From Flavobacteriales bacterium UBA7878 (GTDB lineage Bacteria > Bacteroidota > Bacteroidia > Flavobacteriales > Schleiferiaceae): 64,000 nucleotides of DNA. The notes under the pieces were generated by a model. The model did not search any database. It was not told where the DNA came from and was given only the letters and a program-made list of their open reading frames with translations. Positions 44,340 through 53,042 of this stretch are shown here, piece by piece (position 1 is the stretch's first letter; each line of letters opens with the position of its first letter). The stretch is taken from the NCBI GenBank assembly GCA_002501205.1, contig DLRW01000019.1, forward strand, positions 11,783 to 75,782. The letters are read 5' to 3'. A program made the position numbers and the translations under genes.

Positions 44340-47339
44340 TTAGAGGGTCTTCTTCACCTCTACTTCTTCATAACCTTCGATGATATCTCCTACTTTGATA
44401 TCGTTGTAGTTCTTGATATTCAATCCACATTCGAAGCCTTTCTTCACTTCTTTCACGTCGTCTTTGTAACGTTTCAATGAAGCCAGCTCGCCGGTGTATA
44501 CTACCACACCATCGCGGATAATGCGCACCTTGGTATTTCGGGTGATTGTTCCATCCAGAACATAACATCCGGCAATGGTACCCACCTTCGAAATCTTGAA
44601 GGTTTCGCGGATTTCCACATTACATACCACTTCTTCCTTAACATCCGGAGAAAGCATACCTTCCATCGCATCGCGAATCTCATTGATCGCATCGTAAATG
44701 ATGGAGTACAAGCGTACATCTACACTTTCTTTCTCGGCCAACTTACGGGCATTTGCAGAAGGACGCACCTGGAAGCCAACGATAATAGCATCAGATGCAG
44801 CGGCTAATAGAATATCGCTTTCTGAAATCTGACCTACGGCCTTGTGAATAATATTCACCTGGATTTCTTCGGTCGACAATTTCTGTAAAGAGTCACTCAA
44901 GGCCTCGATCGAACCATCCACGTCACCTTTAACGATCACATTCAATTCTTGGAAGTCACCCACCGCCAAACGACGACCAATTTCTTCCAGAGTAAGGTTC
45001 TTCTGAGTACGGGCACTTTGCTCACGCTGTAATTGGGTACGCTTGGCCGCGATGTTTTTCGCTTCGCGCTCATCTTCCATTACCACAAATCCGTCACCCG
45101 CCTGAGGAGCACCATCCAAACCGAGGATGTTTACCGGACGAGCCGGACCTGCTTCTTTCAAACGATGGCCACGCTCATCGAGCATTGCCTTTACCTTACC
45201 ACTGTATTGACCCGCCAGTACATAATCCCCTACACGGAGGGTACCATTTTGCACCAGAATGGTAGCTAAGTATCCACGACCTTTATCCAGAGAGGCTTCA
45301 ATTACGGCACCGCTACTACGACGATCAGGATTAGCTTTAAGATCTAATAATTCGGATTCGAGCAATACTTTCTCTAATAATTCATTCACACCTAATCCGG
45401 TCTTAGCCGAAATATCATGGGATTGAATTTTACCACCCCAGTCTTCTACCAGGAGGTTCATAGAGGCTAATTGCTCCTTAATCTTCTCGGGGTTCGAGGT
45501 CGGACGATCTACCTTGTTAATGGCAAATACGATTGGTACTCCTGCCGCCTGAGCGTGAGAAATAGCTTCCTTGGTTTGAGGCATTACCGCGTCATCCGCC
45601 GCAATTACAATAATCGCAACGTCGGTAATTTTCGCACCCCTTGCACGCATAGCGGTAAAGGCCTCGTGACCCGGAGTATCAAGGAAGGTAATATGCTGAC
45701 CACTTTCTAATTCTACCGAATAAGCTCCGATGTGCTGAGTAATCCCCCCGCTCTCACCGGCAATTACATTGGCTTTACGAACGTAGTCAAGCAATGAAGT
45801 TTTACCATGGTCAACGTGTCCCATAACGGTCACAATTGGAGCCCGTGGTTTCAAATCTTCTGCTTTGTCTTCTTCCTCAACAATGGCATCCGACACTTCA
45901 CTATCCACAAACTCTACCTGATAACCGAATTCTTCAGCAACGATGGTTAGAGTTTCGGCATCCAAACGCTGGTTAAGAGTTACCATCATACCCAGCGACA
46001 TACAAGAAGAAATTACTTGAGTAGGCGCTACATTCATCATCGTAGCCAGCTCACTCACGGTAACAAATTCTGTTACCTTCAGTACCATATCTTCTTCCTG
46101 CTGCATCGCTTCGTTCAGAGCATCTTGCTCACGACGTTCTTGACGTTTCTCACGACGCAGTTTGGCACCTTTATTTTTACGACCACCAGTTAATTTCTCC
46201 AGGGTCTCTTTAATTTGCTTTTGTACTTCCTCCTCCGTCAGCTCTTGTTTAGGTTCGGGCTTACGACCACGACCACGGCGATTATTGTTGTTATTATCGC
46301 GACGGTTACCTTGCTGATTATTAGAATTGGTATCGGTACTAATCCGTTTGCGTTTCCGCTTTTTCTTCAGATCGTCCTTATTGTCAGTACTGGAGGCTAC
46401 TTTCTTCTTAGGCTTCTTCTCAAATTTAGAGAGGTCTACCTTTTCACCGGTAAACTTAGGTCCACTGAGCTTCTCATACTTAGTTTTGATAGTATCAGAA
46501 GAACCTTCTGCAGGTTTTTCCTCTGCCCCTTCTTGCTTTTCTTCCGCTTTGGCTTCCACCTTTGCTTCCTTAGGAGCCTCGGCTTTTACTTCCTCTTTGG
46601 GCGCTTCTTTTTTGGCTTCAGGAGCAGGAGTTTTAGCTGCGGGCTTTTCTTCCTTGGGCTCTTCCTTCACTTCGGCAGGAGCCTCAGCTTCAGGGGCAGG
46701 ACTTTCTACCGGAGCTTTTTCTTTAGGAGCATCTTTAGGCGCTTCTTCTTTGGCCTCAGGAGCGGCTTTCTCCTCTTGTTTGGGCGCATCGGCCTTCACT
46801 TCGGGAGCTTCCTTTTGATTAGGTGCTTCTTCAGCCTTGGGTGCTTCTTCTGCTTTGGGAGCTTCTTCCTTAACCGGAGTCTCTTCCACTTTTTCAGTAG
46901 CAGCTTCTTCCTTAGGGGCTGGTGCTTCTTCGGCCTTCACTTCGGGAGCAGGCTCGGCCTTCTCCTCTTCTTTCTCTTCAGCTGGAGCGGGTTTACCGGC
47001 CTTATCCAGATCGATCTTACCCACCATTTTAGGACCACTCAAAGTAGGGCGCTCAATGCTTTCAGGTTCACGCTTGCCTTCTGGCTTGCTATCTTCCCGC
47101 TCACGCAACATGGCTTCTTTCTCCTGTTGCTTTTGACGCACTACCTCCTCTGAGGCTTCCTTCTTGGCTTTATCAGGAGCAAACTTCTCCAATACCTTCT
47201 GGATATAGTCACCCGAAACTTTGGTATTGGGACGCAACTTCTCCTCTATCCCAAGTTCCTCGAGATATTCAGATACAGTGCTAACTCCGATATTGCACTC
47301 TTTAGCTAATTGACTAAGTCGTAGCGACTTTTCAGTCAT
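44340..47339 (-). CDS. infB: translation initiation factor IF-2
   Basis: A 999-residue IF-2. The start (RLSQLAKECNIGVSTVSEYLEEL) is the N-terminal winged-helix region. A long disordered stretch (about 65-370) of Ala, Pro, Lys and Glu and a Asn/Arg-rich patch (GNRRDNNNNNRRGRGRK) precede the IF-2N domain. The GTPase motifs are GHVDHGKTSLLD (G1, about 506), DTPGHEAF (G3) and NKVD (G4); domains II-IV follow to the end. IF-2 brings fMet-tRNA to the 30S subunit and drives subunit joining. The charge-rich N-terminus varies greatly among Bacteroidota. It follows nusA by 14 bases. Confidence 0.98.
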   Translation of the reverse strand: MTEKSLRLSQLAKECNIGVSTVSEYLEELGIEEKLRPNTKVSGDYIQKVLEKFAPDKAKKEASEEVVRQKQQEKEAMLREREDSKPEGKREPESIERPTLSGPKMVGKIDLDKAGKPAPAEEKEEEKAEPAPEVKAEEAPAPKEEAATEKVEETPVKEEAPKAEEAPKAEEAPNQKEAPEVKADAPKQEEKAAPEAKEEAPKDAPKEKAPVESPAPEAEAPAEVKEEPKEEKPAAKTPAPEAKKEAPKEEVKAEAPKEAKVEAKAEEKQEGAEEKPAEGSSDTIKTKYEKLSGPKFTGEKVDLSKFEKKPKKKVASSTDNKDDLKKKRKRKRISTDTNSNNQQGNRRDNNNNNRRGRGRKPEPKQELTEEEVQKQIKETLEKLTGGRKNKGAKLRREKRQERREQDALNEAMQQEEDMVLKVTEFVTVSELATMMNVAPTQVISSCMSLGMMVTLNQRLDAETLTIVAEEFGYQVEFVDSEVSDAIVEEEDKAEDLKPRAPIVTVMGHVDHGKTSLLDYVRKANVIAGESGGITQHIGAYSVELESGQHITFLDTPGHEAFTAMRARGAKITDVAIIVIAADDAVMPQTKEAISHAQAAGVPIVFAINKVDRPTSNPEKIKEQLASMNLLVEDWGGKIQSHDISAKTGLGVNELLEKVLLESELLDLKANPDRRSSGAVIEASLDKGRGYLATILVQNGTLRVGDYVLAGQYSGKVKAMLDERGHRLKEAGPARPVNILGLDGAPQAGDGFVVMEDEREAKNIAAKRTQLQREQSARTQKNLTLEEIGRRLAVGDFQELNVIVKGDVDGSIEALSDSLQKLSTEEIQVNIIHKAVGQISESDILLAAASDAIIVGFQVRPSANARKLAEKESVDVRLYSIIYDAINEIRDAMEGMLSPDVKEEVVCNVEIRETFKISKVGTIAGCYVLDGTITRNTKVRIIRDGVVVYTGELASLKRYKDDVKEVKKGFECGLNIKNYNDIKVGDIIEGYEEVEVKKTL

Positions 47340-47353
47340 GAAATTGATTTAAA

Positions 47354-48589
47354 TTATTCTTCAAATTCAGCACGCAATATACTGCGTACGTCCTCAATGG
47401 TTTCTTCTTCCAGGTCGGTCCGCGAAAGTAACTCATCTACTGACAGCTCCAATACGCTTTTCGCGGTATCACAACCAATTGATTTAAAGGCATCGATAAC
47501 CCAGCTTTCGATTTCGTCAGAGAACTCAGTTAATTCTACATCCTCATCCTCATCTACATCACGGTACACATCGATTTCATAACCGGTTAATTGTCCGGCT
47601 AATTTAATATTAAGCCCGCGCTTACCAATCGCCAGGGATACTTGATCCGGCTTTAAGTAAACATCTGCACGCTTATTGGTTTCATCCAATACAATGCTGC
47701 TAATCTTCGCAGGGCTCAATGCTCTCTGAATCAACAGTTGATCATTATTGGTGTAGTTGATTACGTCTATATTCTCATTGCCGAGCTCACGAACAATGCC
47801 ATGAATACGACTACCTTTCATACCTACACAGGCACCCACTGGGTCAATACGATCATCGTAAGACTCCACTGCCACTTTTGCCTTTTCACCTGGCTCGCGA
47901 ACTACCTTCTTCACGGTAATTAATCCGTCGAACACTTCGGGAATTTCTTGCTCGAAGAGCTTTTCCAGGAAACGCTCATCGGTACGAGAAAGAATAACCA
48001 CTGGCTTGGTTCCACGTAAATCCACATCGCGAACTACGGCGCGAATGGTATCTCCCTTGCGGAAGAAATCACGTGGAATTTGTTGATCCTTAGGTAAGAT
48101 CAGTTCATTCTGATCATCATCATAAATGATTACCGCACGAGGACGCACATGGTGTACCTCTCCCGTAAGGATCTCTCCTTCCAGATCTTTATATTTCTTA
48201 TAGATAATGCTATTGTCATGCTCCTGAATTTTCTGCACCAGGTTCTGACGGAAGGCCAACACAAAACGGCGACCTTGATCAATCAATTTTAATTCTTCTG
48301 AAGCCTCTTCACCCACTTCAAAGTCGGGCTCGATCTTCACGGCTTCCGAAAGGGCGATCTCTGTGTTTTCGTCCTCCACTTCACCGTCGGCCACAATCAT
48401 ACGATTACGCCAAATTTCCAGGTCCCCCTTGTCGGGGTTCACAATGATATCAAAGTTATCGTCACTGCCGTATTTCTTGCGCAATTGGTTACGCAGAGCA
48501 TCTTCAAGAATAGCCATCAGGGTAACCCGATCGATATTCTTTTCATCTTTAAATTCGGCAAAACTTTCAATGATAGCCTGATTTTCCAT
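47354..48589 (-). CDS. nusA: transcription termination/antitermination factor NusA
   Basis: A 411-residue NusA: N-terminal RNA polymerase-binding domain (MENQAIIESFAEFKDEKNID), S1 domain (about 130-200, GEILTGEVHHVRPRAVIIY), KH1 and KH2 (VKKVVREPGEKAKVAVES, DPVGACVGMKGSRIHGIV, IGKRGLNIKLAGQLTGYEIDV) and an acidic C-terminus. It modulates pausing, termination and antitermination. The order rimP-nusA-infB is universally conserved. It is 15 bases after rimP. Confidence 0.98.
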   Translation of the reverse strand: MENQAIIESFAEFKDEKNIDRVTLMAILEDALRNQLRKKYGSDDNFDIIVNPDKGDLEIWRNRMIVADGEVEDENTEIALSEAVKIEPDFEVGEEASEELKLIDQGRRFVLAFRQNLVQKIQEHDNSIIYKKYKDLEGEILTGEVHHVRPRAVIIYDDDQNELILPKDQQIPRDFFRKGDTIRAVVRDVDLRGTKPVVILSRTDERFLEKLFEQEIPEVFDGLITVKKVVREPGEKAKVAVESYDDRIDPVGACVGMKGSRIHGIVRELGNENIDVINYTNNDQLLIQRALSPAKISSIVLDETNKRADVYLKPDQVSLAIGKRGLNIKLAGQLTGYEIDVYRDVDEDEDVELTEFSDEIESWVIDAFKSIGCDTAKSVLELSVDELLSRTDLEEETIEDVRSILRAEFEE

Positions 48590-48603
48590 AATAGCCTTTA
48601 TGC

Positions 48604-49071
48604 TTAATTGAACCTGACTTGAACCCGCGCCTCATCTATATCCTGCAGGTTTAGTTTCACGTCTTTTTTAACCGTTACTTTTCCTTTTCCCACTTCTTTA
48701 GGCTCTCTTTCACTCCATTCGAGGGTTAAAATTCCCTCACTGAAATCTACCAATTCGCCCTTAAATTTTTCGCCGTCCTTGGTCTTTACTTTTAAGTCGC
48801 GACCAATATTTTGAACATACTGCTCTTTAACCTGCAATGGACTACCCACTCCGGGTGAACTAACTTGTAATTCAAAGTCCTCTTGCTCACGGTCGAGATT
48901 ATGCTCAATGGCACGTGAAATAGCCGTTATACCTTCTAAATTAATGCCTTCCATTTTGTCTACCGTAACCTGAATAATGTTGCCGGCAGCAATCTGAAAA
49001 TCCACTAAAAAGGCCTGCTGTTCTTCCAAACCAGCCTCTAAAAGTGCACGTACTTTTTGCGAATCGATCAT
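48604..49071 (-). CDS. rimP: ribosome maturation factor RimP
   Basis: A 155-residue RimP with the start at the ATG at 49071 (MIDSQKVRALLEAGLEE). An upstream extension to 49272 overlaps the Sir2 gene and gives no family sequence. The conserved centre is the motif LQVSSPGVGSPLQV, and the C-terminal SH3-like domain is KFKGELVDFSEGILTLEW. It is needed for 30S subunit maturation. It lies behind a promoter-like element and a leader hairpin. Confidence 0.96.
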   Translation of the reverse strand: MIDSQKVRALLEAGLEEQQAFLVDFQIAAGNIIQVTVDKMEGINLEGITAISRAIEHNLDREQEDFELQVSSPGVGSPLQVKEQYVQNIGRDLKVKTKDGEKFKGELVDFSEGILTLEWSEREPKEVGKGKVTVKKDVKLNLQDIDEARVQVRFN

Positions 49072-49081
49072 GTAGCCTAAT

Positions 49082-49105
49082 AAAAGAGGGGACACGCGTC
49101 CCCTC
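49082..49105 (-). other. stem-loop in the rimP leader or terminator of the Sir2 gene
   Basis: GAGGGGAC (49086-49093) and GTCCCCTC (49098-49105) form a perfect 8-bp stem with a 4-base loop ACGC. On the minus strand TTTTATTA follows (49078-49085). It lies 31 bases after the Sir2 stop and 15 bases before rimP, and just downstream of a promoter-like element, so it could end the Sir2 transcript or form the 5' end of the rimP-nusA-infB mRNA. Confidence 0.7.
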
Positions 49106-49116
49106 AAAAGTGGCCG

Positions 49117-49124
49117 CAAATATA
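49117..49124 (-). promoter_or_regulatory. candidate promoter of rimP-nusA-infB
   Basis: TATATTTG on the minus strand fits TAnnTTTG exactly, 46 bases before the rimP ATG. It would place the transcript start near 49110, so that the stem-loop at 49086-49105 lies within the first 25 bases of the mRNA. Confidence 0.55.
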
Positions 49125-49136
49125 CAATTATTACAC

Positions 49137-49901
49137 TTAAATTCCTTTCTGAAAAGACTTTAAAACAGACTGTATCAAGTTCATACCTGCCGACGCTCCA
49201 CTTTCGAGATGCAGCAAGGGGCCAGTGCCGTAGGTTTGAACCGGATGCGGATCGATCACAATCAAAGGACAAGAGGCTTCAATCATCTGCACCAAAGAAG
49301 CTGCCGGATATACCTGCAAAGAACTACCAATCACAATCATCAATCTGCAATGCGCTAAAAAGTCCACCGCCTCATCCATGGCCGGCACCATTTCACCAAA
49401 CCATACTACATGCGGTCGTAATTGAGAACCCAATTCACATTGATCCCCCCAATTCAGAGCCCACCCTTCTATACTATATACCCTGGTATCATCTGCTGTG
49501 CTGCGCGCCTTCCTTAACTCTCCATGCAAATGCAAGACGTCTGAAGTGCCAGCCCGCTCATGCAAGTCGTCAACATTTTGAGTGATTACCCTCAAGTTGA
49601 ATTCCCTTTGTAATTCTGCAATGGCATGATGTCCCTCATTGGGTTCGACCTCCAATAATTGCTTGCGACGCATATTGTAGAAATTCAAGACTTTATGGGG
49701 ATCCCGAGCCCAGGCCTCCGGGGTAGCCACCTCTTCAATGGCATACTCTTCCCAGAGTCCGCCTTTCTCTCTAAAGGTGCTTATCCCGCTTTCGGCACTC
49801 ATTCCTGCACCCGAGAATATTATTATATGGTCGGATGTCGTAAATTGAGCCGACTTTAAAAATTGATGTACCCTCTCGGTGGTTTGATCCCGATTTCGCA
49901 T
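49137..49901 (-). CDS. cobB: Sir2 family NAD-dependent protein deacylase
   Basis: A 254-residue sirtuin. The NAD motif is GAGMSAESGISTFR (31-44), then TQNVDDLHERAG (about 108-119), the catalytic H126 in HLHGEL, and GSSLQVYPAA (about 203-212). Y75 and R78 in FYNMRR are the pair that class III sirtuins (SIRT5, E. coli CobB) use to accept succinyl or malonyl lysine. The four zinc cysteines of the usual small domain are not seen (only CEL is present), so the zinc module is lost. Such forms exist in Bacteroidota. It removes acyl groups from protein lysines in the cytoplasm. Confidence 0.93.
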   Translation of the reverse strand: MRNRDQTTERVHQFLKSAQFTTSDHIIIFSGAGMSAESGISTFREKGGLWEEYAIEEVATPEAWARDPHKVLNFYNMRRKQLLEVEPNEGHHAIAELQREFNLRVITQNVDDLHERAGTSDVLHLHGELRKARSTADDTRVYSIEGWALNWGDQCELGSQLRPHVVWFGEMVPAMDEAVDFLAHCRLMIVIGSSLQVYPAASLVQMIEASCPLIVIDPHPVQTYGTGPLLHLESGASAGMNLIQSVLKSFQKGI

Positions 49902-49964
49902 AGCGCTATATCTTTAAAATTGGACCTTTCGTCTAATATTAGCCGCACTCCCAAATTCTAAAGA

Positions 49965-49972
49965 TACTTTTG
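49965..49972 (+). promoter_or_regulatory. candidate promoter of the receiver/HEAT/glycosyltransferase operon
   Basis: TACTTTTG fits TAnnTTTG, 36 bases upstream of the receiver-protein ATG at 50008. The -33 element is not obvious. Confidence 0.5.
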
Positions 49973-50007
49973 ATCTCGGTATAGTTCCGCCCAATTAAGT
50001 AAATGTC

Positions 50008-50385
50008 ATGAGTGATAAAGCAAAAATTCTGATTGTAGACGACGAGCCTTTGATTCGGGACGCTTTGGCCTTTAAATTAACCAAAGACGGCTACGACGTA
50101 GACACAGCAGAAGATGGTGAAAAAGCCATCCAAAAAATTGAAAGTGAGGAATACCATATTATCATCAGTGATATCATGATGCCTTTCATCAGTGGTTTCG
50201 AATTAGTGAAAATCCTGAAAGAAAGAGGCACAGATGCACCGGTATTGATGCTCACTTCCTTAAACTCCGAAACTGCCGTATTGAAGGCCTTCGATCTGGG
50301 TGCTGACGATTTTATGACCAAGCCATTCAGTCCGAACGAACTTTCTGTACGTATCAAAAAGCTGCTCAAGAACAGCAAAAAATAA
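50008..50385 (+). CDS. stand-alone response-regulator receiver (CheY-like)
   Basis: A 125-residue receiver domain with no output domain. The acidic pair is D11/D12 in VDDEP, the phospho-acceptor D55 in SDIMMP, the switch Thr83 in MLTS and the Lys105 in TKPF. All catalytic residues are present, so it should be phosphorylated. No histidine kinase lies nearby. The gene is first in a three-gene unit: it ends one base before the HEAT-repeat gene. By analogy with CheY it should act by protein-protein contact, most simply with the HEAT protein. Confidence 0.95.
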   Translation: MSDKAKILIVDDEPLIRDALAFKLTKDGYDVDTAEDGEKAIQKIESEEYHIIISDIMMPFISGFELVKILKERGTDAPVLMLTSLNSETAVLKAFDLGADDFMTKPFSPNELSVRIKKLLKNSKK

Positions 50386-50386
50386 A

Positions 50387-51508
50387 ATGCGCGAGTTCCT
50401 GATCGACATATACTACTTCTTACTGGCGCTCGAGCCCAGGTACAAGATTGTAATCTTCTTGGTAATAGCTCTTTTGATCTCTGCCGCGATTATGATCTCT
50501 ATTGTATTGCGGGAACGTTCGCGCAAGAATAGTATTGAAGCTCGGGAACGCCGTATTAAAAGACAGGTAGAACCGATCATTCAGGAAATTGTCTTTACCG
50601 AGCAAGATGCCAGTCAGTTTAAGGATGCCATTAAAAAGATCAACCGTATTGTAGACTCTACTCTCTACCGGAGATCGAATATGAACATCCTTAATGAACT
50701 GATCCTCTATTATCATCGCAATCTGGGTGGCGAGGCCTTTACCCGTCTGGAAAACCTGTATCGAGAAATTGGTTTAAAGCAAATAGCCCTCGAAAATCTG
50801 CGCAATGGAGAATGGCATGTACGTGCCAAGGCCATTAACGACCTAAGCACCATGCGCATGGGCGAAACCCTCTTCGAGATATTACAGTATACCGATGCCG
50901 AGAATATGCATGTGCGTAATGAAGCTCAGTATGCGGCCGTAAAACTTGGGGGTAAAAAAGCCATGAGCTTCCTTAATGATTTGGAATCGCCCATGAGCGA
51001 ATGGCAGCAAATCCGACTTTTAGATCAATCCCGCAAATTCGAATATGAATTGATTGACCATATCGGACCCTGGTTAAGATCTAAAAACGATACGGTTGTG
51101 ATCTTTGCGCTGATCTTAATGCGCCACCTCAACCAATATCATGAGCGTGAGCAATTGCGCAAACTCCTCTACCACCGGAATGAAAAAGTTCAAGAAAAGG
51201 CGATTGAAACTGCCATCGAACTGGCCTATTCCGAATGCATTGAAAACCTCTACGAAGTTTACGAACTCACCAAGAACCTGCGGGTAAAAACAGCCGTACT
51301 CAAAGCCATGGGCGAATTAGGCGGCTCCAAAGAAGCAGGTCACTTACGTGAAGTCCTGGTATCAGGCAAAGAATACGAATTAGTTATGGCCGCCGCCAAA
51401 GGCTTAAAGCGAATGGGACGCCATGATGTATTAACCGGATACCGCGAAAATGAATTGTCTGAAAAAGGCGAAAACATCGTAAAACACGTGCTCGATGATC
51501 GAATATGA
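50387..51508 (+). CDS. membrane-anchored HEAT-repeat protein
   Basis: A 373-residue protein with one N-terminal membrane helix (about residues 20-41), a charged coiled region (RERSRKNSIEARERRIKRQ), a helical linker and then HEAT-type alpha-helical repeats (about 135-365; for example EWHVRAKAINDLSTMRMG, MHVRNEAQYAAVKLGG, KVQEKAIETAIELAY and LRVKTAVLKAMGELGG). HEAT arrays are protein-binding scaffolds. It lies between a receiver and a glycosyltransferase gene and overlaps the latter by 14 bases, which suggests a link between phosphorylation and glycan synthesis at the inner membrane. No enzyme motif is visible; function unknown. Confidence 0.85.
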   Translation: MREFLIDIYYFLLALEPRYKIVIFLVIALLISAAIMISIVLRERSRKNSIEARERRIKRQVEPIIQEIVFTEQDASQFKDAIKKINRIVDSTLYRRSNMNILNELILYYHRNLGGEAFTRLENLYREIGLKQIALENLRNGEWHVRAKAINDLSTMRMGETLFEILQYTDAENMHVRNEAQYAAVKLGGKKAMSFLNDLESPMSEWQQIRLLDQSRKFEYELIDHIGPWLRSKNDTVVIFALILMRHLNQYHEREQLRKLLYHRNEKVQEKAIETAIELAYSECIENLYEVYELTKNLRVKTAVLKAMGELGGSKEAGHLREVLVSGKEYELVMAAAKGLKRMGRHDVLTGYRENELSEKGENIVKHVLDDRI

Positions 51509-53042
51509 CACGCAGAACTCCCTCGTAGATATTCTCATTTACATATTTTACTTCATTACCTACGGATACACCGTTTTCGTAATGATCTCCTATTTGATAT
51601 TGGGGGTAATCTCTGTGGTTCAAGCCCGGAAGTACTTACGTCGTAATACCTATACCGACTACCTCAATATCTTACAAAGTCCGGAAGCACCCTCGGTTTC
51701 CATTTTGGCACCAGCCTATAATGAGGAAGCCACCATCATCGAAAACATCCGCTCCCTACTTTCAGTACGATACCCCAACTATGAGGTAATTGTAGTGAAC
51801 GATGGTAGCCGCGACCGCAGTCTTACCAAGCTTATCGAAGAGTACCAGTTGGAGCCGGTGAACTTTGCGGTGAACTATAAAATTGAAACCAAAAAGGTTA
51901 AAAACGTTTACAAGTCTAAAGACCCTGCCTATAATAATCTGGTGGTGGTCGACAAGGAAAATGGCGGTAAATCCGATGCCCTCAATGCGGCCCTCAATGT
52001 ATCTACCGGCGACTACACCCTTAATATTGACGTAGACTGCATCCTCGAAGAAGACTGCTTGCTTAAGCTGATGAAGCCCTTCCTGGAGGAAACCGATAAA
52101 AACATGATTGCCACCGGTGGGGTGGTGCGAATTGCCAATAACTGCCGCATCGAAAAAGGCCGCATCGTAGAGGTAAACGTACCCAACAAATTATTGGCAC
52201 AATTCCAAACCCTCGAATACCTGCGCTCCTTCCTTTTAGGTCGGGTAGCCTGGGGTTCCCTGGATGGACTCTTGCTTATTTCCGGCGCTTTAGGAGTATT
52301 CCAAAAGCAATTGGTAATTCAGTGTGGTGGATACGATAATGAGACCATTGGTGAAGATATGGAACTCACCGTGCGCATGCGTCGCTATGCCCGCGAAAAA
52401 GGAATTGATTATGTGGTAGGATTTGTGCCAGATCCACTTTGTTGGACGGAGGTACCCGAATCCTGGTCGGTATTACGCCGCCAAAGAAACCGTTGGACCC
52501 GTGGAGCAGTAGAAACCCTGCTTTCCCATAAACGACTCTTCCTCAACCCTTTTTACGGGAAAATTGGAATGGTATCGTATCCTTATTGGCTTTTGTTCGA
52601 ATGGTTAGCCCCTTTAATTGAGGCCTTTGGTATTGTGCTATTGGTGCTCTTCAGCCTGCTGGGTGTAATCAACATTAGCTTCCTCTACCTCTTTATAGCG
52701 CTGATTTACGGTTATACTGTGGCCTTTACTATTGCCACCTTGTATATCGAGGAAATCACCTTCTTCCAGTATAAAAAGCGGAGGCAGCTCTTGCGTTTGG
52801 TAATTGCCGGATTAATTGAGCCGCTTATGTTCCACCCCTTTGTGGTATACTGCGCAGTAACCGGTAACTGGGATTATTTCTTCGAAGGAAAGAAAGCTTG
52901 GGGATCTATGAAACGGGTTGGATTTAGCCGACCTACCGATCGCGGCAAGCGTATTACCGGAGGTGGCAAAGGCAAAAAGAACAAGCCCAATCCGGCTGCT
53001 CCTTTGCCCAGCAATAATGTTCGTACCCGTCCGGCTACCTAG
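51495..53042 (+). CDS. processive family-2 glycosyltransferase, membrane-bound
   Basis: A 515-residue protein. One N-terminal membrane helix (about 15-40), then a GT2 domain with VNDGS (D103), DVDC (D179, D181), ED (287-288) and Q330-RNR-W334, the D, D, D, QxxRW set of processive beta-glycan synthases (BcsA, PgaC, hyaluronan synthase). About four C-terminal helices (345-470) form the export channel. The basic tail (SRPTDRGKRITGGGKGKKNK) has no PilZ domain, so it is not controlled by cyclic-di-GMP in the BcsA way. The polymer is unknown. It is the last gene of the receiver/HEAT operon and abuts the convergent PNGase F-like gene without a gap. Confidence 0.92.
   Translation: MIEYDTQNSLVDILIYIFYFITYGYTVFVMISYLILGVISVVQARKYLRRNTYTDYLNILQSPEAPSVSILAPAYNEEATIIENIRSLLSVRYPNYEVIVVNDGSRDRSLTKLIEEYQLEPVNFAVNYKIETKKVKNVYKSKDPAYNNLVVVDKENGGKSDALNAALNVSTGDYTLNIDVDCILEEDCLLKLMKPFLEETDKNMIATGGVVRIANNCRIEKGRIVEVNVPNKLLAQFQTLEYLRSFLLGRVAWGSLDGLLLISGALGVFQKQLVIQCGGYDNETIGEDMELTVRMRRYAREKGIDYVVGFVPDPLCWTEVPESWSVLRRQRNRWTRGAVETLLSHKRLFLNPFYGKIGMVSYPYWLLFEWLAPLIEAFGIVLLVLFSLLGVINISFLYLFIALIYGYTVAFTIATLYIEEITFFQYKKRRQLLRLVIAGLIEPLMFHPFVVYCAVTGNWDYFFEGKKAWGSMKRVGFSRPTDRGKRITGGGKGKKNKPNPAAPLPSNNVRTRPAT

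Noticed and set aside
46215..47153. Plus-strand open frames of up to 312 codons over infB
   Set aside because: They exist because the opposite strand encodes the Ala/Pro/Lys/Glu-rich IF-2 region; the product would be an unnatural Phe/Leu/Ser-rich string.
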